DNA of 64,000 nucleotides from the NCBI GenBank assembly GCA_902806565.1, contig CADCXA010000027.1:2356001-2420000 (forward strand). The letters run 5' to 3'. This DNA comes from Hypoxylon rubiginosum. Lineage: Eukaryota > Ascomycota > Sordariomycetes > Xylariales > Hypoxylaceae. How positions within the stretch are numbered: the stretch's first letter is position 1; each line of letters starts with the position of its first letter. A program made the translations under genes and the position numbers. Shown piece after piece: positions 22,809-33,900 of this stretch. The notes beneath the pieces were generated by a model. That model did no database searches, was not told the origin of the DNA, and saw only the letters and a list, made by a program, of their open reading frames with translations.

Positions 22809-24138
22809 AGACAACACAGTTGTAATGATCGACGTAAGCATGCAGCTCGTCATCTCAATATTAATACAGTGTAGCAAGTTAGCTATCGAAACAGCACGTC
22901 CTTCGGCGCTGGAAGACGGTTAGTCTCATAGCTAAGGGGACTAGACACGAAACGCTGTACACGTCACGCCTTGGAGTTTTCGCTTCCTTCGCGCTGTCTT
23001 GCCTACCAAATGTACAGACATAACGAATGTCTTCAGCGTTTCGCGGCAATTGGCCTTAGCTTCCCGTGCGTGCCATAAACAATAGGCGTGATTTCCTATC
23101 TTCAGCCCCAGGTCTTCACCGAAAGGTTTATGGTCAGTACTAGGTGGCGTCGGAAAACCGTACTAGAGTTGGGGAGTGAAATCAGCTAGACAGGACTCGG
23201 ATGTTATAAGTCACTTTGACTCGAGAAGGGTGGAGCTACGTGATTCCCCTAGAACGTTTAATAATACAAAATTCCAGACGAGAATGACCTTGCTATAGAA
23301 CAATAGGCTGTTACATCTTGACATTCTGTGAGTGATACCAGCGAACCTGGTTTTACTCTTGTTATCAGTTCGCGGAAGGCTGTTGCTTCTAGTATGAGGC
23401 TCATTTCCATATTGTGATGTGCTGCTGACCCTGCGAGCTTTCTTTGATCACCGTTTCATTAGGAGGGAGGAATATACCTTCATAGGCAGGTATCCCTTTT
23501 GGTTATCGAATTGATTAGCAATTCTGGTAGTCTTTCTTGTTATGTTAACATGTTAGGTGTCGTGTGTTATCATGGTGTTGTTACCCGCGGACAGATGCTT
23601 CAAACCGTCGGTCGCTAAGACTACTTGCTTCCACGGCTAGAAGTCTTCGCAACTACACTTAGTTAAGCTGACAATATAACTACCCGCTAGAAATATAAGT
23701 GCCAATGCAGTTATTTATGTATTCGGGCCATTGTCAAATGCCTTGGCATCTAAGTTTGGTAAGGGGAGGTCAATAATCTCAGGCCCCCTATTTAGTGCCT
23801 GGCCGTCAATTTTACAGCGTTATTGGTGTGATCGAGAGATGATGAAGCTTTTAATATTGATACAAGATAGTTGATTTCTCCGAATTGCTTTTAAAGTATT
23901 TATAAAAACCTGTGGTCCTGCTCATATTTGCGTCCCTCTCCCCCTTTCGACACAGTAACCATCACACCCACCAAGTGTCAATCTTCTATTTGCCGCACCA
24001 AGATGGGGCTACGAGCAGTAGAGTCTATTATTGCTTGAGACAGGTTATTGCATCTACTATTACCGGCTCAAGAACTATCACATTAAGATCCTTAGAGCTA
24101 ACGTTTATACACTGCGAACCTCCTCACTACTGTTCGCT
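22809..24138. other. intergenic region
   Basis: About 1.3 kb without a supported gene; the F-box gene (+) and the DUF3632 gene (-) converge here. It is AT-rich with no clear repeats. Confidence 0.55.
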
Positions 24139-25050
24139 TTACTTTTTCAATCTCTTCTCACTCCAGACTTGCATCAACCTAGCAGCTCGTAGAGCCGTTT
24201 CTTTCGCCTCTTCGGAACCAGTATTCTCCGCCTCCTCGTTGAACCTCTTGATCCAGAATGCCCACCTTTCCGGTCGCAACCCGGGCTCGCCGCTGAAAAG
24301 CGACCCACCCATGAGAATGCGGCGGAACTCGTCGCTAAGTTCCGGCTCCGGATTCGCGGCGAGAGTCTCGATCAGGACCGGACCGGCATATTCGATGTAC
24401 ATCGCGGCCGTCGTCAAGGTGCGGTCCAATGTGGCGCTCTTGGCCGGGTAGCTCTCTTCGAGCGCCTCGCGCAGCATCCAGATCGGCTGGTTTATAAAGT
24501 GAACTACTCCGGCGCCCATGAGCTTGGCGGAGAAAGCATGAAACCGTACCCAAGCCTGATCAATCTGCGCCTGCTCCTCCTCGCTATCCGATTGATCAGG
24601 TCCGTTCAGGTACTCTCTGAATACGAGGCCCAAGACGGGAAGATCGGCCCAGGGGCTGGACTACCGACCGAGTCAGCTGCAAGACTATGCACGGCTGATT
24701 GAATCGGAACGAGTCCGACTTACCTCCCACACGGTAGTCCCAGACTTAGGTAGTAACGTCAGTTCTCTGACAGCTCTCACTAGCTTGTCCTGGGCGGGAT
24801 GGTCGTGAGGAATTTGCTCTGCGACCCCGATGACGCTTTCCCAGAGCCCGAAAAAGAACCCATCGTCGACATCTAAGGTCGTTTCACCTTCGCTGGGTTT
24901 GGGTGCGAGCTGAGATATGGCGGTAGCCGTTTGCGCGGCGGAAACGGAGCTTCCTGGTCGGAGGTAGTCATTGAAGATATCGAATACATTCTCTTGGATC
25001 AGCGCCTCGCCATCTTGGTATTTTTGCTGCAGCTCAATGCCGTCAGCCAT
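24139..25050 (-). CDS. DUF3632 family protein
   Basis: Two exons (25050..24724, 24660..24139) give 282 aa; the 63-nt intron (GTAAGT donor, GCTGAC branch, GGTAG acceptor) joins TTVWE to SSPWADLPVLG. The protein is all helical. It shows the usual order of this ascomycete family: an N-terminal helix pair (QENVFDIFNDYLRPGSSVSAAQTATAI), a middle DGFFFGLWESVIGVAEQIP with DHPAQDKLVRAVRELTLLP, and a C-terminal half with tryptophans (WVRFHAFSAKLMGAG, PERWAFWIKRFNEEAE). The family has no known biochemical role. The length is normal and there is no signal peptide or membrane segment, so a soluble cytoplasmic protein is likely. Confidence 0.8.
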
Positions 25051-25741
25051 GTTGCTTTTGGGATAGACGTTTTGATGTTGCTGAAACTTTTTGGGGGCTC
25101 GTGTTCAGTGGCCTGACACTTGTAGTCGAACGTGAGATATGCCTGGCTTCGTATAAATCAGAAAAATCGATGGCAGTGGATGAATGGGATACGCCGAAAC
25201 TGCACGTGTCTTGATATCGAATACATCACAACGGTGGACCTAGCCTAAAAGGGAAGGCGATGGTTCCGGGTTACGTGTAGTTCTGGAGAGATACAATGCC
25301 TTTCTTTTATGATTCGCTATGGCAGGAAATGGATCTTGACCGGCCTGAGTCATCCAGGTAGACGTACGCCAGGCAACTGTTCGGTGAAAAATGGTTAAAA
25401 AATGCGCGACTTGCGCCAGCAGTGCAATTAGAAAATGTCTTCTAGATGGATATGGTGGATGACGTCAATGTATATTGGAGACGACCTCGGGACTTTCTAC
25501 TTCTCTAGGTACTGCCATGTATGTACGTTGCTGTTACGAGGAAAATAATTCGAGTCCCGTCTTAAAACACTCATAATATAATAAGAGACTTGGGCACAAC
25601 GTGTCGCAGAAATCAATTGTTAAGGATGCAATGCAGTAATTGAAATTCAGAGTTCCCATTCCATCGCATCGCTCGCTAATGCCAAAATATGCAGATGAAA
25701 AAGGGGAGACGCTTAAAAATAATGCCGAATATTTGTCCCTC

Positions 25742-26126
25742 TCATCCCTGCTTTGATGGAGTGTCTAGCACCATAGAGCCTATAATCGTTGCCATGCGGG
25801 CGCGAGACTCGGCTTCGGTAAGCGGCGTTGGAGATTGCGGCGGTCTTAGGTGCTGGTCTTCAGCGTGGAGATGCGAATTGAGAAATCGACCCAAGCTATA
25901 ACCGACGTCAACAGGGACATCAATTTTCGGCCTCTGGTCTACTCCGGGGACAACTTCTTCCTGGCTAGAAATAGCGAACAATGAGTAAGAAATTGATTTT
26001 CTACTATAAGTATTCCAGTATTCCAGTATTCCTAGCACATTGCCCCCAACGCTAAGTAATATGCATAACTCACTTCAAATATTGGACAGCACGTGCCGAA
26101 TCATCGAGTTGACTGTTACCTGCCAT
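25742..26126 (-). CDS. small two-exon protein, unknown
   Basis: Exons 26126..26074 and 25964..25742 give 91 aa. The intron starts GTGAGT and ends TTTCTAG. The sequence begins MAGNSQLDDSARAVQYL and continues with QEEVVPGVDQRPKIDVPVDV, then YSLGRFLNSHLHAEDQHLRP, and ends with a helix SRARMATIIGSMVLD. Canonical splice ends in the right phase and a sensible mix of residues support a real gene. I do not recognise the family, and there is no signal peptide or membrane helix. Its short distance (691 bp) from the DUF3632 gene on the same strand does not suggest a joint function. Confidence 0.55.
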
Positions 26127-26527
26127 ATCCAAGTCCAAGTCCAAGAAGTCCAATCAGGTGGGGGAATTGATTTGTTATTTTCCAGCGGTTTGGTTTAGGT
26201 ATCGTTTAGCGCTCGGCTGCAGCCGCTCGCAGTGTGGGAAGGTTGTAACGGACCCTGCGCCAGGCCCCAGGTTCGGCGTGTGGGGTACACCGATTGGCGA
26301 TTAGATAGCGAGGGGAAACAAATCGTATTCTGCTGAAATTTGTTCCAACAAAAACACAAACACAACACCAATACCAACAGCAAGAAGCAAGAACAGGAAC
26401 GTCAGCGACAGCGACGACGACGCAATCGATCGAGTAGTCTCGACCAAAACCGGTTTTTGATCGACAATGAATCAGGAAAGTCTGCCGATCATAGATATCT
26501 TGAGACTTGGAGGGCCAAACCCACGGT

Positions 26528-26692
26528 TTATGTAGAAAACCTCCCAGGCACGACATAGGTTTCCACTTCCGCCAACAAGCCGAGCCAGTCCTCAATGCCT
26601 GACGGCTTGGCATATAGCATGTTGCCTTTGCGATCCAATTCCATCTCGAACCCCCCACGACACAAGACTAGGCGGAACCGCGATACGTTGCC
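26528..26692 (-). pseudogene. orphan exon or gene remnant
   Basis: After a CCGATAG acceptor-like site at 26693 the minus strand reads 54 codons without a stop, from GNVSRFRLVLCRGGFE through MELDRKGNMLYAKPSGIEDW to the end. The composition looks coding, and the segment would be a good last exon, but no upstream exon could be joined. It could be a decayed gene or the tail of a multi-exon gene whose other exons are short. Confidence 0.3.
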
Positions 26693-28710
26693 CTATCGGA
26701 AAGGAAAACGGCCAACCTTGACGTATGCTCTCGGGGAATTACATGATGTCATTGGGATCTTCGTAAGGTTATAATCACCTGCAGTAAGGTCGGATAGGTT
26801 TTAACTCTGGTGGGACGGAGACAAAAAGGTAGACGTGAATGGCTAGACACATGAGGCTGATGGGCTGCTGAGGCTTCTACTCAGGGTCCAGATTCAAAAA
26901 ATACTCTAGCCCCCACAGGCGCCGTGCTGATCCTCTTCCCCTTTGGAGAGGCAAGCCGGCAGGCCAATCCGGCCGACCGTACAATTATGGGCTGATTTTT
27001 TTCTCCCCTTTCCTCGAATCCCATCTGACAAGTCAAAACGGATTGCGACTCACGCTTGAGGAAGGCTGGTCGGGCAAAGTTGGGATCTAACTACCCGTGG
27101 ACAACACCACAGTCCGGGGTCTTCCCTCCTCGACGCCTTAAAATCTCGTCCTCGTGATCGAAACGTTCGAAGATCATGCCTACATTTCGCTAGAATACTG
27201 GTTGGATAAGACCATATCTAAGGCTATGAAGTTAGATAGTTTGTCAACAACGATGGCGACCACGCTTGGTCACTCAGTCACTCTCTCCTAAGATCCTAAG
27301 AAACCCCCCACGGGATGATGGACTTCTCGAACGATCAAAGCTCACCGAACGACAATGACGTTGAAACATTTGACATCGTCACGGCGCGCCAGACGCTGCT
27401 CTCGACAATGACGTAGGCGTAAGCTATGGTCATGAATACAGCTGTCAAGCTAGGATGTGAAGGCAGCTGTACCATAAGTTAATATTACACCACAGTCCGG
27501 CATTACACTGCAGTCTGCCGTTTGGCCCTTCAGCTTTCGAGGTCTAGAACCTCTAACCTATACGCCAATTGGACGGTATCTCAGGACAAAGAAATTGGAC
27601 AAGGAGACGACAAGGGAACAGCAAAGTCTAGATCTCTGGAATTTCAGAGCTGTCGCATTACTTAAAATTTTTCTATTTGGGGCTACGTCATAAGTTCACA
27701 GCCTGCGTATCGCGCTGGACCCTGCCCCTGGCTTGCCTGCTTGTCTGGACCCTTGATGACTGGCTTATGCAGACTGGCCTATGCAGTCGGACCCCTAAAT
27801 TCCATCTGATGGAAAAGGCATTAGGCGGGATGGGTTTTTCGGGAATCTCTATACTCCGCAATCGCAAAAGTGTTTTTTGACGAGTTCTCGTATTGCCCCG
27901 GCCACTTCTCCGACAGCATCGATCGCAACCAATCAACTATTATGGCGCATTTTTTGCATTTTTGCATTTTTGCAGATCCTTAACAGCGGATCAGGTGAGT
28001 GGTGTCTCTAAGCTCACAGGGTTCATAAACAGCACTGTGGATGAGAGTCGCAATTCAGGCAGATCACTAGGCGGACCGCGCTAGCTATAGTATTGGATGC
28101 CTCTTAGGATCTGGTTCGCCTACCCGGTACGTCAGTCAAATTTTGGTAGGGTTGGCGCCAATGTCTCCGAGGAGGAGGGAAACACATGGGGGTTACAGGA
28201 GATTCTGGGATTTTGCATACTCGCACAGATCTGCCCCTCCCCCTACATCCCCTACATAGGCCTAGACCGTTCGAATTCGTTGGGAAAAGAAGCCACAGTA
28301 CTTCGTAGACAACCACCATTGGACGAACGCACCGCCGGCTGGTTGCGTTACAAGCACCGTTATTGCATTCTTGCAAGAGAGGGCTACCTGAACCAGGCAA
28401 TGTCAACCTTGGGACATGCCGGCTGTTAAAATGGTCTTATTCTGATGTCAATATGCATCTGAGTGCCAGATGCGAGATTCGAGCCGTGACTCGAATGGAA
28501 CGCGTCACCGGAATTTCGAAGCCGCAAATAATGCCGACACGTAGGACTTGATTTTTCATACTCAAACTGCTATGTACAACCTGATATCCCACAGGCCTAG
28601 CCCTTTTATGATGAATTCTATCAACGGGGAGTATCATACGACCGAGTTTCCTCCCTTACTCTCCCTTCAACAAACCCGGCCGCGAAATGCGCCCGCTGCT
28701 CGGGAAGTTT
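26693..28710. other. intergenic region
   Basis: About 2 kb with no supported gene. The element CACAGTCCGG occurs twice (27108 and 27493). A T-rich direct repeat TTTTTGCA (three copies) sits at 27950-27975. No transposon ends or transposase fragments were recognised. Confidence 0.5.
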
Positions 28711-30162
28711 TCAAAGACTTCCAAATGTCCAGGAGCTCTCCCACGAGTACGTCTGACCCGGTCCGCTGATCTGCTTATCGACGCGTCCCCACTCAGGGCT
28801 TTTTGTCATTGCACGTTAGCTTTGGTTACACAAATCCGACCTCGCAATTTCGCCGGATCGGTATATCTCGAAGGGAAAAAAAAAGAAGTGTCAAGCTTAC
28901 TGGTTGATGCCGTCAACGTAGTCCTGAGCCTCGATAGCGACGCAAGAACTCCTGACTACCTTACGGTTATCGGCGGTGCCCTGCGTGCTCTTCAGGTCGG
29001 CGCTGCCGTCCATCCAGTTGCAAGAGTAGATGACAACACCCGGCTGGTCGGTGCGCAGGTCAGCCGTGATGCCGGAATAGGCGCTAGCCAAGCTGACGAC
29101 GACGGCGTCCTTCGGGGCATCGTCGATTAAGAAGTAGCCGTTGTATCCCTCGCAAGCGCCACCGCCACCACAGTTGCCGGCGAACCTGGGGTCGTTCTGC
29201 GCGTGGCCCAAGAACAGGTTGGCTTTGCTTGCAAAATCGTTGATGCTGTTGGGCGCCGCCGTGCCGATCTCGCCCGTGGGCAATGCACCGTCATCTGCCG
29301 CTAGATACCGCTTCGAGTACGGCATGTGCAGTGTGTGGTTCCAGATCTTGACCGTGTCAGGATTCTTATACGCGTCCAGGTTGAAGTAGGTGTGCTGAGT
29401 CAGCATAAGTGCTTTCAGCCCGTCCCGTGTCAGCAAGGAATCCTAGATACAAATGGCCAGATCACGGAGGAAACGTACGAGTCTTGACATCGGGCGATGT
29501 GGCCTCCATCTTGATACTCCACGTGCTGCCCTTGACGCTGTACGTCACCTCGCCCTCGACAAGGCCCAGCATTCCCTGAGACGAGTTGGACGCATCCGTG
29601 ATGGCGAAGGTGATGGAGTCATCGGTAGCAGCGGTCACATTCCACACGCGGTACGACCAATTGTTCGTCCCGCTGTGCAGAGTGTTGGTACCATCGTTTA
29701 GCTGCGTGGTATATGTAGTGTTGTCGATCGTGTACGTGCCCTTCCCGATACGGTTAACATAGCGACCGGGGATGCTGTTGTACACGGGATGCCCTGGGTC
29801 CTTGGCTGAGATCGAAAGGTTAGTCCAGAGCCCATTCCACTATTCATAATCGTACGAGGGCTAGAAGGGAGGTATATTCACGATAGTAGGCAACGTCGTC
29901 ATATCCTAGCACCACGTCGACATCTTCTCCGCCCTTATCCTTCACGAAGAGGTTGGTGAGGGTAGCTCCGTAGGGAATGAACTGGGGTATTCGAGTATTA
30001 GCATAGCCACCCTTTCTCGTCTCGAGGGGTTCGTCGCCGAACCTGCGCTTTTATCCCCGACGAGGAGATCGTGTACTTTCCATCCTCCCCAGGAGTCGGA
30101 GCTCGGGCAACGACAGACGTCGCTGCCGCCAAGACCGGAAGGGCTATCACAGAGCACCGCAT
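28711..30162 (-). CDS. secreted aldose 1-epimerase (galactose mutarotase)
   Basis: Five exons (30162..30043, 29981..29882, 29805..29479, 29411..28901, 28798..28711) give 381 aa, all in phase. Residues 1-20 form a signal peptide (VIALPVLAAATSVVARA). Aldose epimerases interconvert the alpha and beta forms of aldoses. The family blocks are present: FIPYGATLTNLFVKD, VVLGYDD, PGRYVNRI, NTLHSG with the first active-site histidine, PLMLTQHTYFNL with the catalytic acid histidine, and the C-terminal base glutamate in VAIEAQDYVDGINHPEW. The last intron is needed to restore NHPEWGR; without it the frame ends early at INQ. Sequons such as NTT, NWS and NHT suit a glycosylated extracellular enzyme. The N-terminal part is secretory rather than cytosolic, unlike the mutarotase of the Leloir pathway. 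Confidence 0.93.
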
Positions 30163-31571
30163 CTCTTCAATTGGTTCCCACGCGGCAAGGTTGGTAGATA
30201 GCAGAGCTTGGTAAGAGGTAGGTATCGCAATTTCAGCTGCGTGGAGGTAATGGAAGAGAACCGGGTGGTAAGCGCGCACACACACGAGACAGCTCTCGAA
30301 AAAGAAGGGACACTTGGCTTATTACTACCACAACCTTGCTAAGGTAATATAGTCCCCTCCCCTCCGTTCTAATATCCCCTGGAAAAGTCATCGCGGGGAA
30401 AAGGTCAGCATGCTGGCCGATGGTGCCAGCATGGCCGCCGCGTATAAGCACAGGACTTTTAGGATCGTATCTAGACAGGCGACTCGGGGTAAGTCTGGGG
30501 TACATGTGCGAATAGTTAGGGGGGGGTGAAATAGCCTGATATAGCAACAGCCAGTAATCTCAGCATCCTGCCCGGTTTCCTCTTAGGGAACGTATTGGAA
30601 TTGGAACGTCGCCACGCGGATTCGGGGTAAATTCAAACCTGAAGGAATTTTTGTGGGTTTCGGCGGCTCGAATGTGCTCGCGATTGAGCCATGGACCATC
30701 ACGTCTTAGGCGCCTTGGCATCGTCGGCTAGGTAGTATACGCACATTCATATAAGTTCATATGGGCCCTTGGGGCTTCCAAAAGAGCTCCGCCGGCGGCT
30801 CACTACGCTAACAATGTTTAATTTATAAGAACCCGGGCTAGATACATGAAAAGCCTTCGGCTACATCATTCACGGATGACCGGCGGACTTATTTCCTTCA
30901 CGGTGCTCATCGCAGGATTCTCTGCGTCAGGGGTTTGGTTATGGCAGAGCATATTCAAGGCAAGAGAACAAAGAGACTCATTCATAGTTACTCCAGTGCA
31001 TTTGTGTCATAAGATATCATTACTTAGGTAACTAGGGGCTTTCAATAATTCCTGAATGCGATTGTCCAAAGACTACACATCAAAGGTATGGTAAGAATGG
31101 CCATTCATGGCTGTTTGGTGTATCGGTTTGTAAGAAAGGTACACTATTTGTCGTGTTCTTCCTTCATCTACCCTGCGATATGACTGGTAATAACCTTGAA
31201 CAAAGCAGCATCGGCAGCTAGAACTCTAGTTGAAAGCAACGTTGATAGCAGAGCTAGCTTTGTCGGTAGCTTCGTTCATTATCGAGCTCTCTATCGTGTT
31301 CACATAGGAAGCTTCGTTAAAGTTGTATATAAGGAAGCGTCTCCGAAGTTTCTAGATGCTACCGTTTGCTTGCACGTCACATCAGACACCAAGGCAATCA
31401 GCTAGTTCAATAAGGTCAATATTCATCAATAGCTTGATACATACCTAATACAACATACGTACTTGAAAGACATCTAGTAAATCTACAGACGTCACACTCG
31501 GTCGTACTACGTAATAACCACCCAGTGTAGCTATACTCAACCTACCAAGTTAAGCAGCATTCTTTTCCGAA
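30163..31571. other. intergenic region between divergent genes
   Basis: About 1.4 kb. It should contain the promoters of the aldose epimerase (-) and of the acidic-repeat protein (+). No gene is supported. Confidence 0.5.
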
Positions 31572-33138
31572 ATGGCCGCGCACAGATCAGATCGCCTCAA
31601 AAAGAGCACAGGCAACGGAGCAGGCCGAGATCTAGGCAAAAGAAGGCGGCAGCAGAAGGTTGAGGCTGCAGCTCATCGAGGGGTCGAACGTCATTCAGAA
31701 AGGCTGGCGCGCCAGACCCGGGAGCAAATCAACGCGAGGAACAACACGATCGACCCGGAGATGCTACGCCGGGTAGAAGACTATATCAAAGCGTCAACAG
31801 CCGATCGTAGAGGAATTCATTCGAGACTCGATCGGATCGAGACCGACTTGGGTGACGTGAGAAGTGAACTTCCTCTTTTGGAATGTCAAATCGAAAATTT
31901 GGATGATCAAATCGATGAGATCAGGGAGGAGCAGAGACTGATCAACAGGCGACTACGTTCTTACTTGAAACATCAATTGGATGAGAGCGACCAGGACGAG
32001 GAAACCTTGGATGAGAGCGATCAAGACGAGGAAGCCTTGTATGAGAGTGACCAAGACGAGGATGCCTTGTATGAGAGTGACCAGGACGAGGAAGCCTTGG
32101 ATGAGAGTGTTTTTTCTGGGTCTTCCTCAGACTCAATGGGTGGACACTTGTCTTATGACAGGTTCCGACAAGTAAGCTAAGCCCCCGCCCCCCCTTTTTA
32201 TTTAATACGTTATGCTCATCGTGCCATAGACATTCTATGACATTGACCTCATGATTGGGGATATATCGGCAATGCTGCTGCATAAAAATAGAAACGAAAA
32301 ACGTCGCGAAGAGTTAATCAACGAAGCCTCAGAGCACGGGTCAGCGCGCTACCTGTGTCAGTGGTTCGATGCGTACCCGGATCTCGACACTCTTGCGTAT
32401 ACCGATTCGGATCAGGATATTCTAAGAGCAATCATGTGGCGATTTGTGACGCGCGAGATATTCGTCAACTTGGAGGAGTATTATCTCTACAAGCGACTTG
32501 GTAAGTAGGACGTTCGTGATATATCATGCCGCTACGGCCCTCCCCCTATGGACATGCGTTACTGACGAGTTGATAATTATTTAGACACTTTCAAGCTCCA
32601 ACCTGACGCGACCTTCTTAGCGGAGACCCTTGCGAATGATTTGGAAGTCTTCCTTGGCCCCAGGGACGGATTCGACCTGGTCGCCTGTCTCGAAGTCGAG
32701 GTCATGGAGCCCGCGATCGCCCTCCAGCAGGCCATGAACCATTCGGGAGACTCCTACGTCCTCCGCTTCTTCAACTTCAAGGAGACCAAGGGCGACGTCG
32801 CCAGCAGCCTCCGGCAGCTCTGGCGGGACCGCCGAAGCGTCAGCTGCAAGAACGTCGTCCGCGACACCGAGCCCATCGACCTCGAGGAGGAGGACGAGGT
32901 GGAGGTGCTGAGCTCGGTGCAGCCCATCTGCTGCATCTCCCCCGTCGTGCTGTACGAGGCGGCCACCACCGAGTCGTGCCTCATGCCCATCTACAAGGCG
33001 CTGGTCTGCGTCCTCTGGGGCAAGCACAAAGAGCGAAGAGAATATGAGAATGAGCGGATGGACGCGGACAAGTCTTTCCTCTTCCGTTTGAGACGAGCCA
33101 ATTTTGCCTTCCAGGGGCTATTAAGGGGGGGCGAATAG
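31572..33138 (+). CDS. coiled-coil protein with acidic decapeptide repeats, unknown
   Basis: Three exons (31572..32171, 32230..32500, 32585..33138) give 474 aa, with introns in phases 0 and 1. The N-terminus is very basic (RLKKSTGNGAGRDLGKRRRQ). Residues about 65-135 predict a coiled coil (DRRGIHSRLDRIETDLGDVR, LPLLECQIENLDDQIDEI). Then a 10-residue unit with core ESDQDEEAL is repeated about four to five times (137-180). The C-terminal half is a folded domain with WFDAYPDLDTLAY, RDGFDLVACLEVEVMEPAIA and a CCISPVVLYEAATTESCL stretch; I cannot name it. It converges with the kinase gene. The mix of basic head, coiled coil, acidic repeats and a lineage-specific domain suggests a nuclear or scaffold protein, but this is inference. 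Confidence 0.75.
31977..32110 (+). repeat. 30-bp coding minisatellite
   Basis: Four full units and a partial fifth of a 30-bp repeat (GATGAGAGCGACCAGGACGA core) encode the ESDQDEE(A/T/D)L decapeptides. The unit is a multiple of three, so copy-number changes keep the frame. The units differ by only a few substitutions, which points to recent expansion. Confidence 0.9.
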
Positions 33139-33900
33139 ACCACCTATTTTTGTTCGGCGACGACTGTTTAACCCAGCTAGGTAGGTATCTAGATACCCCA
33201 AAACCTGTTGGCTGCATGTATGTTTCTCATGTTTAATGTTCAGACCAAAAATATATAGTTACAGAGAGTCTACTAGGACACAGTATATAGTTTTAGGTAC
33301 CTAATAATATAGCAGACCTTACCATCCCCTAAATGGCTTATAGCGATGTCGTGCTGATATATACGTCCTACTGGTATCTCTATGTCGCTAACCTTCACAG
33401 AATAGGGATACAGGGGTGGGGGGAAAGGAGAGGTGCAAATAACAAAGCATTGCTTGTTCAATCTGTCGCCAGACTTTTATGTGACTGCCCCCTATTCGAA
33501 GATCGTATCGAAACTAGCATTGGAAGATATCACACAGTGAATTCGTTTCCAAGATCATCGAAACTAACCATGAACAAATCTAGAGCAATTGAACTAAGAC
33601 CATAACTTATTGTGGATGCTTATCTACCTACAATATCATCTTATACCAATGTCAAGCACGAGATGCGCATGCAAAGACGAAGCATGGGTAGTTACATGTT
33701 TTATCATACTCGTCTCCTCCGCATACCCAACCTCGCTGTGCCCTATACGTCCTCATTATATCCAATACACAGTACGAGAGTAACGTAGCCGTCTATTAAA
33801 TATACAAACCGCCGTAGCATTCTGCCATATCCCATGAATTCAGATAGTATTCTACACTACGAAGTACACCACCTACAACTACGACTTCCTATAAGACCAT
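33139..33900. other. convergent 3' intergenic region
   Basis: AT-rich; it holds the 3' ends of the acidic-repeat gene (+) and the kinase gene (-). No gene or structured element is seen. Confidence 0.55.

Noticed and set aside
26693..28710. A DNA transposon suggested by the repeated CACAGTCCGG
   Set aside because: Only two copies, in no clear inverted or target-site arrangement, and no transposase fragment.
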